The notes: generated by a model from the letters alone, not told the origin. A DNA stretch of 64,000 bases from Symbiodinium natans (GCA_905221605.1 CAJNDS010002379.1:651001-715000); one strand, 5' to 3'. Counted from the stretch's first letter, positions 1-10,799 are shown. Program-made: numbers and translations.

Positions 1-2
1 GG

Positions 3-59
3 GTTCAGGATTGCGGGCGTCCGGTGCCCGAAGAACGGGAGAACAGTAAAGACAGCTTC
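3..59 (-). CDS. Candidate exon at the window edge
   Basis: The first unique island reads openly on the minus strand as EAVFTVLPFFGHRTPAIL. It follows a TTTAGGG array whose last AGGG could act as the acceptor. The gene would continue beyond the left edge of the window. No family is recognised. Confidence 0.35.
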
Positions 60-133
60 CCTAAACCCTAAACCCTAAACCCTAAACCCCTAAAACCCTA
101 AAACCCTTAAACCCTAAACCCTAAACCCTAAAC
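58..133. repeat. CCCTAAA array with CCCTAAAA variants
   Basis: About ten tandem C-strand units lie here, some with four A. They are followed by a GC-rich island (134-240) that has open frames on both strands and was not assigned. Confidence 0.9.
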
Positions 134-582
134 CCCCCGACACGTAAAGCCGCGGAGGGGCCGCGAGCACGACGGGAAGAAGGAGGCGGCGGCGCTTCAT
201 GGCGACAGCCATGCCAAAGAGGGAGAGGGCGAGTTAGCCCTCAACCCAAAACCCTAAATCCTAAACCCCCAATACCACGAAATTCAGAAATACACCTTGG
301 CAAGGCAAGGCCCTCTTAGTTATAAGCAGAGGTTTTAGGGTTTGGGTTTAGGGTTTAGCTATAACAGGGCCCTATCTGGGTCTTCACCCCTTTTGTGCTG
401 GTTGCTGGCTTAGAGATCTGAGACTCGGGAGAGGGGTTGAATGAGGAAAGGTTGGGCTTGGCAAGGTCTAGGGTCTAGGGTTTAGGGTTTAGGGTTCAGA
501 GCTATGAGAGTTTTTCGCAATTGCAAGGTTCTGGGTGCTTGAAGCTTTGAAATTGGGAAATTGGGCCTCATGGCTCTTACCA

Positions 583-622
583 CCTTCGCTTGCAGAATGG
601 CGGGCTGCAACCCAACATACCC
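583..622 (-). CDS. Candidate short exon (VGLQPAILQAK)
   Basis: The minus strand reads VGLQPAILQAK and then meets GTGGTAAG, a GT donor directly after AAG. The island lies between a G-strand and a C-strand telomere-type array. The product is unknown. Confidence 0.35.
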
Positions 623-848
623 TTTAAGCCCTTAGACCCCCTAAACCCTAAACCCTAAACCCTAAACCCTAAACACTCACTAAACACTAAACCCTAAACC
701 CTAACACCTAAACCCTAAATCCTAAATCCTAAACTAGGCATCCCAGCACCTCAAGGGGACCTGCCTGAAACGCTACGGCCGATACAGCCTCAAACCCCGA
801 ACACCTGAAGTCCTGAAGCATCCCTTTTCTATACTGAACTTGGAACCC

Positions 849-1050
849 CGGCAAAAATTATAATTTTTGCTGTTTCATAGTACCCCAAAATTAAAAGCTA
901 TTTCCAATTATCCCTAAGTTTTAGCAAGTTGCTGAGTCCCTGGGCAAATAAGGTCAACCTTTCAACTATGGTAATGGGGAGTATATGCATATATATATAT
1001 ATATAGAGACCCCCAAAAGGAGAAAGGTTACCTTCTTAGATACTAAGCTT
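849..1050. mobile_element. AT-rich island with palindrome, TA microsatellite and a possible degenerate family A element
   Basis: A perfect 20-bp palindrome built on GCAAAAATTA/TAATTTTTGC lies near 850. From about 929 the sequence TTGCTGAGT resembles the end of the family A inverted-repeat element. It runs through a TATATA run (about 984-1005) to a weak complementary end near 1047. It may be an old copy interrupted by a microsatellite. Confidence 0.4.
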
Positions 1051-1321
1051 CCCTATTTTTTAGCCACGAAGCCAGAACCCTCGACGAAACCCGAAACGCG
1101 AACTAATCAGCCGCTACCAACCCTGGTCCAGAGGCCGTAGGGTTTAGGGTTTAGGGCCATCAGCGATCATAAGCAACTTTAAACCTGAACCATTTGCCTG
1201 GGCAAGATTTTGTGACCCAGTCCTCACTCCCTCTACACTCCTCACAGGTTTTTCAAGGAAAGAATCCTAAACCCTGTGTATAGAGGAACCCCCTACCCTA
1301 TTGAAAACAACAGGAGATGCG

Positions 1322-1544
1322 GAATCCTACACCCTAAACCCGAAACCCAGCCCTAAACCCTAAACCCTAAACCCTAAACCCTAAACCCTAAACCCTAAAC
1401 CCTAAACGAAACCCTAAACCCTAAACCCTAAACCCTAAACCCTAAACCCTAAACCCTAAACCCTAAACCCTAAACCCTAAACCCTAAACCCTAAACCCTA
1501 AACCCTAAACCCTAAACCCTAGCCCTAAACCCTATTCAAGCCCC
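1322..1544. repeat. Long CCCTAAA array (about 28 units)
   Basis: This is one of the longest near-perfect arrays, C-strand up, with a single CGAAACCC interruption. It is followed at 1618-1725 by oppositely oriented TTTAGGG arrays. Confidence 0.95.
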
Positions 1545-1618
1545 AAGCTCTTTCCTTGGCGCGCCATGGAGTGCACGTCTCTGGGCATCTTTCCCCAAGG
1601 GTCCAGGTACCGAAGCAG
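1538..1618 (-). CDS. Candidate exon between two opposed arrays
   Basis: The minus strand reads LLRYLDPWGKMPRDVHSMAR and then Q, reaching a GA donor (CAAG|GAAAGAG). Arrays on both sides point in opposite directions. The codons have GC-rich third positions, as in the well-supported exons of the right-hand gene. The product is unknown. Confidence 0.45.
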
Positions 1619-2132
1619 GGTTTAGGGTTTAGGGTTTAGGGTTTAGGGTTTAGGGTTTAGGGCTAGTTACTAGTTTAGGTTTAGGGTTTAGGGTTTAGGG
1701 TTTAGGGTTAGTTACTGGTTTAAGGTTTTGGGTGCAAGAGTTCAGGGTTTGGGATTTAGAGTTTAGGGTTTAGGAGTTCACCTCCGAAGAAACTTGAAAA
1801 CTGAACGGGTTTAGGGTTTAGGGATCAGGGTTATGTGATTCACCAACAAAAGGGCACTTCAAACTGGGCATCTGAGCCCAGGAATGGCGTAACCTAATTG
1901 CTTGAGAACCACCCCCCCAAAAAACCACAAAACATTCCTCCTTATAAGGGCAATATAGGAACTAAACCCTAGACCCTAGACCGACCCTAAACCCTCAAAC
2001 CTTAAACCGCAAAACCCTAAACCCTAAACCCTAAACTCCAAAACCCTAAGCAAATAGAAGTTCAGGGCTCCCTTAGACCCTAGCCCCGCGTGCAAACCCT
2101 TAGCCGCACTTCGTGAAAACCACCCAAACCCA

Positions 2133-2294
2133 GACCCAAGAGTAGCCTAGGAATAAACCGGGTTTAGGGTTTAGGGTTTAGGGTTTCGGGTTTCGGGTGA
2201 GTAACCTAGGAATAAAAAACGGTGCCCTTTCTTGCTTAAATGGGCCTGTAAGGGAACCTCAACTCCGAAAAAGGAAAAAGGGCCTACTCTGGTC
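2133..2294. mobile_element. Family H inverted-repeat element, array-loaded copy 1
   Basis: The left end GACCCAAGAGTAGCCTAGG and the right end GGGCCTACTCTGG(TC) are inverted repeats. Inside, a TTTAGGG array is flanked on both sides by AGTARCCTAGGAATAAA (about 2141-2157 and 2199-2215). The array therefore sits between two copies of the same element segment. A second copy is at 4295-4443, and single ends occur near 22850 and 30455. Confidence 0.7.
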
Positions 2295-2356
2295 CCTAAA
2301 CCCTAATCCCTAATCCCTAAACCCTAAAACCTAAACCCCACACCCCAAACCCTAAA

Positions 2357-2392
2357 CCTTACTAAGTCAAAAGGGCTTCCAAGTAAAGGTAC
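2357..2392. mobile_element. Family O fragment
   Basis: CTTACTAAGTCAAAAGGGCTTCCAAGTA matches part of larger copies at 45890-46010 and 25128-25230, with a further relative at 36358-36445. This copy is only an end piece. Confidence 0.5.
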
Positions 2393-2604
2393 CCAGAGCC
2401 CTCGGGCCCTTTGGGGAATATCGGTTTTGGGAGGCTGGTCGCGGCCCGGCTTTGCGTGGTTTAGGGTTTAGGGTTTAGGGTTTAGGGTTTCGGGTGTGTA
2501 GGGTTTAGGGTCTTGATTTATAGCGTAGCTTGGACCTCTCAGAGGCTCAAAGTGGAGATGCTAGTGTCTAAGTCAGCTTACTTAGGCCGGAGAACCCCTC
2601 CCTT

Positions 2605-2672
2605 AGGGTTTAGGGTTTAGGGTTTAGGGTTTAGGGTTTAGGGTTTAGGGTTTAGGGTTTAGGGTTTAGCGT
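2605..2672. repeat. TTTAGGG array
   Basis: About nine tandem G-strand units precede a minus-strand island (2680-2755) that reads PTFWFESCSEKVSPRRSG in one open frame. Confidence 0.9.
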
Positions 2673-2752
2673 TATGATGTGACCTGCTTACCCTGAGCGT
2701 CGGGGCGACACCTTTTCCGAACAACTCTCAAACCAAAATGTGGGCTTAGTGA

Positions 2753-2972
2753 TTAGTGGGTGTCGGGTTTAGGGTGTTCAGGGTTTTTAGGGTGTTTGGG
2801 GATTTTAGGGTTTTTCGGGATTTCAGGGTTTTTAGGGTTCTTAGGTTTTTTTGGGATTTTAGGGTTTAGGGTTTCGGGTTTCGGATTTCGAATTTCGGGT
2901 TTCGTGGCGCTCGGTGTGGGACTGGCCAGGCGCGAGTCGGACGGCGACTTTGCTACAGCAGCTGGTGGATAA
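2753..2972 (-). CDS. Candidate exon followed by degenerate arrays
   Basis: The minus strand reads YPPAAVAKSPSDSRLASPTP and SATK from about 2972 to 2900, then runs into degenerate telomere-type repeat. The plus strand is open too (LGVGLARRESDGDFATAAGG), so strand assignment rests on the rest of the window. Only the first 70 bases are likely coding. Confidence 0.3.
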
Positions 2973-2976
2973 ATCA

Positions 2977-2997
2977 TTGGGGGGGGGGGGGGGGTGG
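2977..2997. repeat. Poly-G tract
   Basis: An uninterrupted G run of about 16 with a following GTGG. Similar G/C homopolymer runs recur at 3363-3390, 7167-7189, 14289-14330, 28799-28816, 34150-34166, 41467-41489, 41896-41955 and 58996-59062. Confidence 0.9.
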
Positions 2998-2998
2998 T

Positions 2999-3136
2999 GG
3001 GGTTCAGGGTTCAGGGTTCAGGGTTCAGGGTTCAGGGTTCAGGGTTCAGGGTTCAGGGTTCAGGGTTCAGGGTTCAGGGTTCAGGGTTCAGGGTTCAGGG
3101 TTCAGGGTTCAGGGTTCAGGGTTCAGGGTTCAGGGT
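2999..3136. repeat. Homogeneous TTCAGGG variant array
   Basis: About 19 tandem copies of GGGTTCA, a one-base variant of the telomere-type unit, pass directly into a standard TTTAGGG array (3137-3252). The sharp switch shows that variant units spread by local duplication and not by repeated new synthesis from one template. Confidence 0.95.
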
Positions 3137-3289
3137 TTAGGGTTTAGGGTTTAGGGTTTAGTTTAGGGTTAGGGTTTAGGGTTTAGGGTTTAGGGTTTAG
3201 GGTTTAGGGTTTAGGGTTTAGGGTTTCGGGTTTAGGGTTTAGGGTTTAGGGTGATAAGGGCTTGGAGTTCTAAACCACGCTAAACAACA

Positions 3290-3362
3290 CCTGAAGGTGA
3301 GTTCGGATTTGGGGAAGAGGGTCCGGAGAATGAATATTCAAGGGAGTCAGACTCAGACTCTG
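3290..3362 (-). CDS. Candidate exon rich in Ser and acidic residues
   Basis: The minus strand reads ESESDSLEYSFSGPSSPNPN and SPSG without a stop. It starts directly after a long poly-G/C tract (3363-3390) that would lie in the upstream intron. Confidence 0.4.
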
Positions 3363-4060
3363 AGGGGGGGGGGGGGGGGGGGGGGGGGGTAGTTGCATGG
3401 TCCCTTCAAAGGGTCCAATGGGTTTAGGCTCGAGTTTAGGGTTTAGGGTTTAGGGTTTAGGGTTTAGGGTTCAGGGTTTAGTGTTTAGGGTCTAATCAAG
3501 TACCTTGAACCCCACACGTAGCCGAAAGTATGGCTACCTGACTTTTAACCCACTTACTTAGTCCCCTGATCCTTGAAAGTACGAGACCTGAACCCAGGAG
3601 CTAGCAGCTTATACCTTCAGACGCCGTTTTTGGGGTAGCTTTGGGGTTCAGGGTTTAGGGTTTAAGATTAGGGTTTAGGGGACTTAGGGCTTGTTTAAGA
3701 GTAGGGTTTAGGGGAATTAGGGCTTTAGGGTTCGAAAGAACGCTCTTTGAATGTGGCTTGCTTTGGGGGTGCCCCGCGAAGCCCTAAATAAAGTACGCTT
3801 CGCCCCGAAACACCGCAGACCACTGCAGCACCAACCCCAAACCCCACGTCTTGAAACCCTGTGCCCTAGAAACCCTAAGCTAAAGCCTCGAGAAAACGCG
3901 GACGAAGACACGCGGAAACGCACAACTGACTGTTTCAGGGTGGCTTCGATTCTGCTTTCTGAAAGCTTATGGGTGTAGAGGGTTCAGTCAGGGTCTAGGG
4001 GCTAGGGCCCCGGGACTGTTTTTTGGAAAACAAGGTTGCAAACACTATATTGCCATTGGT

Positions 4061-4186
4061 GAGGGTTTAGGGTTTAGGGTTTAGGGTTTAGGGTTTAGGG
4101 TTTAGGGTTTAGGGTTTAGGGTTTAGGGTTTAGGGTTTAGGGTGTAGGGTTTAGGGTTTTGGGTTTTGGGTTTAGGGTTTAAAGAT
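4061..4186. repeat. TTTAGGG array
   Basis: About 12 perfect units followed by TTTTGGG and TGTAGGG variants. Confidence 0.95.
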
Positions 4187-4204
4187 GTTACTCGCACCAA
4201 CTGC

Positions 4205-4292
4205 GCAGCTCTAAAAATGGCAGAGGGAGGCAGGTGCAGTAGCAGGGAGTGTCCGCAGGCAGCCAGGAAACTGGCGGCGGACACTTCAGCAA
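4205..4292 (-). CDS. Candidate exon (hydrophobic)
   Basis: The minus strand reads LVAEVSAASFLAACGHSLLL and HLPPSAIFRAAQLV, which could be a membrane segment. The plus strand also has an open frame starting at an ATG (MAEGGRCSRECPQAARK). The minus frame is preferred because the neighbouring islands read that way. The upstream edge is a family H element. Confidence 0.35.
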
Positions 4293-4294
4293 CA

Positions 4295-4443
4295 AGACCC
4301 AAGAGTAACCTAGGTGCCGCTCTTGCAAGGGGCTTATAAGGGGACCGAAACCCTGAACCCTGAACCCTGAACCCTAAACCCTAAACTTAAACCCTAAACC
4401 CTAACCCCTAAACCCTAAACCAACAAGGGCCTACTCTGGGTCC
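4295..4443. mobile_element. Family H inverted-repeat element, array-loaded copy 2
   Basis: The ends AGACCCAAGAGTAACCTAGG and GGGCCTACTCTGGGTCCT are inverted repeats. The interior holds CCCTGAA and CCCTAAA units where the first copy (2133) has a G-strand array. Confidence 0.7.
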
Positions 4444-4970
4444 TAGGCAAAGCAGCTGCCCTGCCAGTGCAAAGTACAGGCTCTGCAGACATCGCTTTCC
4501 TGCCGCCATTGAACGAAAGCTCCATACCTACACCCCCACAGCTTAGGGTTTGGGGTTTAGGGTTTAGGGTTTAGGGTTTAGGGTTTAGGGTTTAGGGTTT
4601 AGGGTTTAGGGTTTAGAAGATTAGGGCCCTCTGCTGGGTTTGGGGCATTTACTGTTGAAAGTTCAACCCATAGTGCCCCAACCCGCTGAACGAATCTGAC
4701 ATGTTTGACTCATGTTTGGAGCGGAAAGGAGGAGGGGGGGGGGGGGGACGTGGCAAAGCGCAAGAATCGGAGAAAGAAACGTTTCTGCAACGGAACAGGG
4801 CTTGCCCTAAATCCGAACCTTAAACCCTAAACCCTGCCCCTAACCTAGCTCTCCATTCCCCTCTTGAAAAACGAAGCCCTGATCTGCGAGTCTAGGGTTT
4901 CGGGCAAACAATACAGGCTTCGACTCAGCGATTTCGCATCTAACGGATATCCCTCTAAGGGTCTAAGGGT

Positions 4971-5061
4971 CCATGTACCTATATAGTATATACTTGGGCC
5001 TTAAAGGGGTTCCCTAATATGGTAGCTTTAGGGCCCAAGTATATACCATAGAGGTACATGG
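4971..5061. mobile_element. Family F inverted-repeat element
   Basis: A 91-bp near-palindrome: CCATGTACCTATATAGTATA at the left and the complement near TATATACCATAGAGGTACAT at the right, around a TTGGGCC...GGGCCCAA core. A diverged relative starts at 22558 (CCATGTATCTAGGGAGTATA). No array is inside this copy. Confidence 0.8.
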
Positions 5062-5859
5062 GCCCTGCTTGTCCGAGCTTGTTGATAACTAGCTGCTTCC
5101 GAAGCGGGCGGCAAACCCTAAAAATCTCACAACACCCCGCCGAGGAGCGCAGGAACGCAGTCGTGGCAAAATACACGGGTATCTACTCGAGCTGTGAATT
5201 GCCCTGGCTTTCTGGGGGTCGGCAATGCCATGGAGCTGCTTGGGTTTCGGGCGCAAAGTTTGGATGCATTTTGAGATGCCTTTTCGTTGGCAGAACCCCG
5301 GATGTAGAGTTTAGGGTTTAGGGTTTAGGCCCCCACTGCGAAGGGACCTAGTTTAGGGTTTAGGGTTTATGGTAGACAAAATCCGGGTCCTTATACCTCC
5401 ACCCTTCCTGTCGAGAGGAAAAGAAGCCCCCCCACAGTGCCAAGGATTTACCTGCAGCAGTGAAACATGTCTTTGTTGGTGTGACCGCGCGTGGCTCCAA
5501 ACAAAAGGGCCTTCAAAGCACGAACAGAAAGAACCCTGAACCCTAAATTTCGAACTGTAAGCCGTACCAGTATCATAACTCGGCAGGGTACGGTCCTGGT
5601 ACGGTTGTATGCCTTGCGGCTTCAGGGCTTCAGGGCTTCAGGCTAGAGGAACCCTTCTCAGGTGACAGCTCAGAGACGAGAGACTGTGTGCAGTTCGAGC
5701 AAAAGGGCTTAGGGTTCTGGGAGTCTAGGGTCTAGGGTCTCGGGTTGAGGCTTTAGGGTTCTGGGATTCTAGGGTTTTGAGTATTTCGGGGCCATGGCTG
5801 AAGATCGGTCGCCTGGGTGTTTGGCAGGGCAACGGGGTGTCTGGGATGTACAGTAACTT

Positions 5860-5963
5860 TAAACCCCAAAAAGTTGGAAACCCTTTTAAGGACCAAATAG
5901 TGCTGGGATTCCCTATACTTTACTCTCAGGGATTGAGGCTATTGAGTTTCCAACTTTTTGGCT
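5860..5963. mobile_element. Family I inverted-repeat element
   Basis: The ends AACCCCAAAAAGTTGGAAAC and GTTTCCAACTTTTTGGCTT are inverted repeats around an approximately 65-bp loop. It is a small non-autonomous element with no coding capacity. Confidence 0.75.
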
Positions 5964-6708
5964 TCTACTATAGATGGTTCAGGGCATAAGAAATCAATCT
6001 GCGCAGATTTTCAGCTAAACCCTAAACACGAAACAATAAAAAAAAACTCAACCCTACACCCTAAACCCACATTCTGAGGGCACAGAAATCTAAACAGCGA
6101 ATGCATGCGTAAAGGGCATTCTGTGTCAGTACTCGAATCATAACTCTTGCAAGCAGCCGAACGGTGCCCGAAATCTGTGCCCTCAGCCCTACATAAACCC
6201 CGCTTACACCCTCAGATTGCGAAACCTTTTACACTCCACGCATGTAAAGAATCAAAACACTCCTACATTATATATATATATATACATATATATATATAAC
6301 CCTAAAACCTTAACGAACCCCTAAACCAAGCTTTTTGACGTGCTGAGGTTGGAACCACAAAAACACCCAGCTCGCTCCACCCCCGCGTGCTCCCGAGCGT
6401 AACGCGCGCGGACCCCAGGGGGGAGGCTAGGTGGTGCGGGGAAAACTGAGCAGCGGCCTCTGCTAGCGACCAGAAGGAAGAAGCTTCAGGAAGTATCCCA
6501 TAGCCTAAGAGCCGAAGAACCTGAACCCTATAAACAATAAACCCTAAACCCGAAACCCGAAACCCTAAACCCTAAACCCTAAACCACGATTTCAGGTCGA
6601 ATGGTAAGAGACCGCGCCCACGGCCCGGTACTCGGCAAAGCCTTTGGCTGCGACTGGAGGCTAGGAGCTCTTCAAAAGAGCTGAAGAAGAGCTTCAAGAG
6701 GGGCTTCG

Positions 6709-6830
6709 GTTTAGGGTTTAGGGTTTAGGGTTTAGGGTTTAGGGTTTAGGGTTTAGGGTTTAGGGTTTAGGGTTTAGGGTTTCGGGTTTAGGGTTTGGGG
6801 TTTGGGGTTTAGGGTTTAGGGTTTAGGGCC
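6709..6830. repeat. TTTAGGG array
   Basis: About 16 units, mostly perfect, with TTTCGGG and TTTGGGG near the end. Confidence 0.95.
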
Positions 6831-7665
6831 GCCCTAAACCGTCTAGAGTGTACACAGAGACCCCAGAGAGCCCTCCGTTGTTAGAGCCCGATCAGATCAA
6901 CTCCGGTTTGTACAACGCAGTGGGCGTGTGGGGTCGGAGACATACGGCTTCAGGATATAGAGGAACCCAAGGATTTTGTTTTTTAGGTTGGGGGGGGGGA
7001 GGGGGATTAGCCTAAACCCTAAACCCATCTTGCAGGGCGGAATGTTTTTTTTTTCGGGGTTTGGGGATTAGGGTTCACAGGGTGCATGTGGGGGTGCCGC
7101 GGGTCTGAATAAATGCTAATGGTACTTCCTTGTGGTCCCTACACATTCATTCTCTAATACCCACGCACCCCCCCCCCCCCCCCCCCCCACAAAACCCTAT
7201 TCGAATTATTGAGACCCCTACTATTGTGGGTGTTATGGTTGAAGGTTAACGCTCTAGGACTTAGGGTTTACAGTTTGGGTTTCGGTTTTCGGCTTTAGGG
7301 TTTAGGGTTTAGGATTAGGGCGCAGCCGTGAAGAAAGGGACGACGCCGAGTCACCAGGCAGAAACAAAATGACTCGCTTGGGGCATGCAGTTGTGCATCG
7401 CGATGGAAAGGTCTAATCAGAGTCTGGCGCGAGAGCGCTGCCTAATTAAGGTTTAGGGTTTAGGGTTTAGGGTTTAGGGTTTAGGGTTTAGGGTTTAGGA
7501 GGCAAGGTAAGCACTGGCACTCAAAGTACGTGACGTTAGATACATAGCCAAGGTGCATGAGCATGGCCCAACACCTTCCAACGACAAACAAGTTTTCGGT
7601 TATTGATTATGTTTAGGGTTTAGGGTTTAGGGTTTAGGGTTTCAGGTTTAGGGTTTTAGGGTTTA

Positions 7666-7793
7666 GGGCTATCTTGGTAGCCCAGTAGCCAATCAAGACA
7701 GAGGGTTCCCTTTCTGTGGCAACTTTGACAAGGGAACCATGGACCCCAAAAAAAAAGGTGCAACAGGGTATCACTGGGCTACCAAGATAGCCC
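7666..7793. mobile_element. Family B inverted-repeat element, long-TIR copy
   Basis: The ends GGGCTATCTTGGTAGCCCAG and its exact complement (CTGGGCTACCAAGATAGCCC) make a 128-bp element with a TIR of about 21 bp. The core holds AAGGGAACC and an A run, shared with other family B copies. In the right-hand gene, members of this family lie precisely in introns. Confidence 0.85.
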
Positions 7794-7809
7794 TAAACCC
7801 TAAACCCTA

Positions 7810-7870
7810 AACCCTATATATACTTGTATGCATATGTATATATATATATATGTATATACATACATGTATA
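7810..7870. repeat. TA/TG microsatellite
   Basis: ATATATACTTGTATGCATAT and a TATA run with TACATACATG follow a short CCCTAAA array. Comparable TA-rich runs are at 6268-6297, 9685-9712, 37490-37510, 37768-37845 and 43188-43225. Confidence 0.85.
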
Positions 7871-8876
7871 GCCCAGGGCTGAAGAACTTCCACATTCATG
7901 TGGCATGCTCTCCGCCATCCTCACTGAAACGTTGAGATGTCCGAAGAGGGCGCAGCTGTTGGCTGCCACGGCAGCCATCGCGCACCTGGGGCTTAGGGTT
8001 TAGGGTGTTCGGGTTTAGGGTGTAGGGCTTAGGGCTTTAGGGTTTAGGGTTTGGGGTTTTAGGGCTCAGGGTTTAGGGTTTTAGGGTTTTAGGTTTGTAG
8101 GGTTCAGGCAGTTTTTCTCAGCCCAGTGAGAGATGTGGGCCTGCATGGGCTTGACCTGAAGCCCTCTAAACCCTACTCCCCTGCTTTTTTGGAGCCCTTC
8201 GATGTCAAACCCTTATATGCATAGGATTGCAGCTACACCCTAAACCACCCTAAACCCCAAAACCCTAAACCCTGGGTCTAGGGTTCAGGTTTTAGGGTTT
8301 AGGTTGGCAACACCTGGGCAGTGGTAGCGAGCACGGCAGTTTGAGAGGTTTGGTGAAGGGCTCCTGGGGCGTTTCATCCACTCGGCCCAAGAAAAATCTC
8401 ACGGGTAGTCATGCATCAAGCCAAACCCCATTAATACACCCAAAATGGGGTTTTAGGGGTTGGGTAGCCAATTTGGAGTTCTCTAAACCTAAACCCTAAA
8501 CATCCCTAAACCCTAAACCCTAAACCCTAAACATCCCTAAACCCTATGTACCTCAATCTGGGGGTGGATTTTGGGCGGTCCTGTGGGATGTCAGTGCCGT
8601 AGCTAAGGCTGGCGTGATTCGCCGCTACTTCAAAACCGAGCAACAAGCCTATGCCCTACTGAAAACCCTACTTAAACACTAACCCTAAACCCTAAACCCT
8701 AAACCCTAAACCCTAAACCCTAAACCTTTTAAGCTAATCATAAAGGTTTTTTGGTGACAGCGAAGATTGCATCCCCAGTGTCAAGCTCCTTTCGGCTCCA
8801 AAACCAAGCTCCAATTGTAGAGGTCGCGCTTTCATGCGGTGACTTTGCTCTGAATACACTGTACTTCAACACTTTA

Positions 8877-8996
8877 GGGTTGGGGTTTAGGGTTTAGGGT
8901 TTAGGGTTTAGGGTTTAAGGTTTAGGGTTTAGGGTTTAGGGTTTAGGGTTTAGGGTTTGGGGTTTAGGGCTTAGGGCTTAGGGTTTAGGGTTTAAC
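8877..8996. repeat. TTTAGGG array meeting a CCCTAAA array head-on
   Basis: About 16 G-strand units end in TTTAACCCTAAACCC, so two opposed arrays abut at about 8990. Such an inversion point could form a hairpin. Confidence 0.9.
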
Positions 8997-9034
8997 CCTA
9001 AACCCTAAACCACCCCAAACCACAGCGGCCTTCT

Positions 9035-9118
9035 CCTCATGCTTTCGCTTTTGCCGAGGCTTTCGGCGCCGCGGCAGTCGACTCCTGGGACGAGGGCCGA
9101 AGGGCTGAGGATGACTTG
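9035..9118 (-). CDS. Candidate exon, Ala/Ser/Lys-rich
   Basis: The minus strand reads KSSSALRPSSQESTAAAPKA and SAKAKA followed by TGA. It could be a linker or a C-terminus. Two other frames, one on each strand, are also open across this GC-rich island, so confidence is low. Confidence 0.3.
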
Positions 9119-9119
9119 C

Positions 9120-9420
9120 CCTAAACCCTAAACCCTAAACCCTAAACCCTAAACCCTAAACCCTAAACCCTAAACTCCTAGGGTCTTAGCAGCATGCCAG
9201 GCTCTCCCGTAGAGATATGAAGGTCATTGGGATACCCCTCACAGCAGCACGGAGGGGGTGGGGTTTAGGGTTTAGGGTTTAGGGTTTAGGGTTTAGGGTT
9301 TAGGGTTTAGGGTTTAGGGGTTGGGCTTTAGGCTTTAGGGTTTAGGGTTTAGGATTTAGGGTTTAGGGTTCAGGGTTTAGGGGTTAGGGGTCAGGGTTTC
9401 GGGGGTGCAGGGTTTAGAGA
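9120..9420. repeat. Two opposed telomere-type arrays around a short island
   Basis: CCCTAAA units run to about 9176 and TTTAGGG units run from 9258 to about 9420, around an 80-bp unique island. Confidence 0.9.
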
Positions 9421-10799
9421 TTGTGGCTGCGGGTACCCTGAAACCTCACAAAGGTGCTGGCTACTCGCTGAATGGCAGGTCCGGCGGCTACAAATGCAAA
9501 TTGAAGCTCTTACCCAAACGGGTTTAGGGTTTTGGGCCCTAAGGTAAAACCTCAACCCTCAAGCCCTAAAGCCATCACACACTCTCGCCCGCACAGACAT
9601 GCGTGGTATGTCGAGGCTTGTCTCTCTCGACTCCTAACAGAACCATCCTCTATAATAGATCCTACTTCTATCATTACATCTGTGGGGGATATATATATAT
9701 ACACACATATACTAGCGCCACGCTGGTGGTTAAGGAGCTTTACTTTGGGTGGGAGGGGGGGGTGGCGCCTCATCACAAAGACATGAACTGAAGTTGATAC
9801 ATCTCATTCAGGTTCTTGAAGCCTTGAAGCCAGGCGCAGTAGAATCATGTGACTTGCGATGCAGCGTCCTCCTGGTTGCCTGAAGACGCCTTCCTGCCGC
9901 GAAAGGTTCGGGGGTAGGGAAGGTCGGGAACCCAAGACCCTAAGCCCTTAGCTGCTTGAAGTAGGGGCTTCCCGGCTCTAGTAGGGAGTTCGGGAATTAG
10001 GGCCACCTTGTTTTCCCTTGCCTAAACCCTAAACCCTAAACCCAAAACCCAAAACCCTCCCTAAATAACCCTAAACCCTTTTTCAAGGGACATGCGTATG
10101 GTCCTATCTCCCTAACTTGGGCACCACGGGCGGGAGGTCGATCCCGGGTCGGCGAAGAAGCATTACAGGCCCGTGCCTTCGGGTCTAGAGTTTAGGTATA
10201 AGGTTTTAGGGATTAGGGATTCGGGTTTAGGGTTTAGGGTTTAGGGTTTAGGAGGATCCTCCACACCTTCTTACAGCTCCATCTCCTCGCACTGGGGGAG
10301 GCTGAGGTGTGGTCTTTTAGGGTTTTTGTCTTCTAGGGTTTAGAGGGTTGGGGGTTTAGGGTTTAGGGTTTAGGGTTTAGGGCTTAGGCCGTTGCTGCCA
10401 TGGTCTTTCCCAGCTGGGCGAATAAGGATTGTTGGACGACTGCCTCTTTCCTTGCCGCCAGTTGCCTGTCATCTAACAGGCGAGTCGCTCGACTCGGGCG
10501 AAGTCTGGCCCCAATGCCTTGCTGCGTGCAATGCAGCATTGTGTTCAGCACGAAGACAGCGACCTTGCCCTTGAGCATGCCACTAGCTGCACCCGGCTGG
10601 TCAACTTACTCCTTACAACCCTAAACCCTAAACCCTAAACCCTAAACCCTAAACCCTACACCCTAAACAAGTCACCTCTGCGGGCAAGATGTCGTTCAGG
10701 GTTGTCATGGCAAACCTCAAAATGGGCCCTTCAGTGCCCAACCAAACTACGATCTAAGTAGCAGCAAATTCAAGGGTACCCCCCCCCCCCCTAAGCCAC

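Noticed and set aside
735-830. Plus-strand exon ASQHLKGTCLKRYGRYSLKP
   Set aside because: Its start GGCATCCCAGCACCTCA resembles the right end of a family B variant (GGGCATCCTAGAACCTCA at 21741), so it may be element-derived; no other support.
1-1725. Chromosome end
   Set aside because: TTTAGGG arrays are dense here but just as dense throughout the window, short, interrupted and in both orientations.
2914-3147. Repeat protein (GSGFRVQ)n
   Set aside because: It is the translation of the TTCAGGG array, a non-coding tandem repeat.
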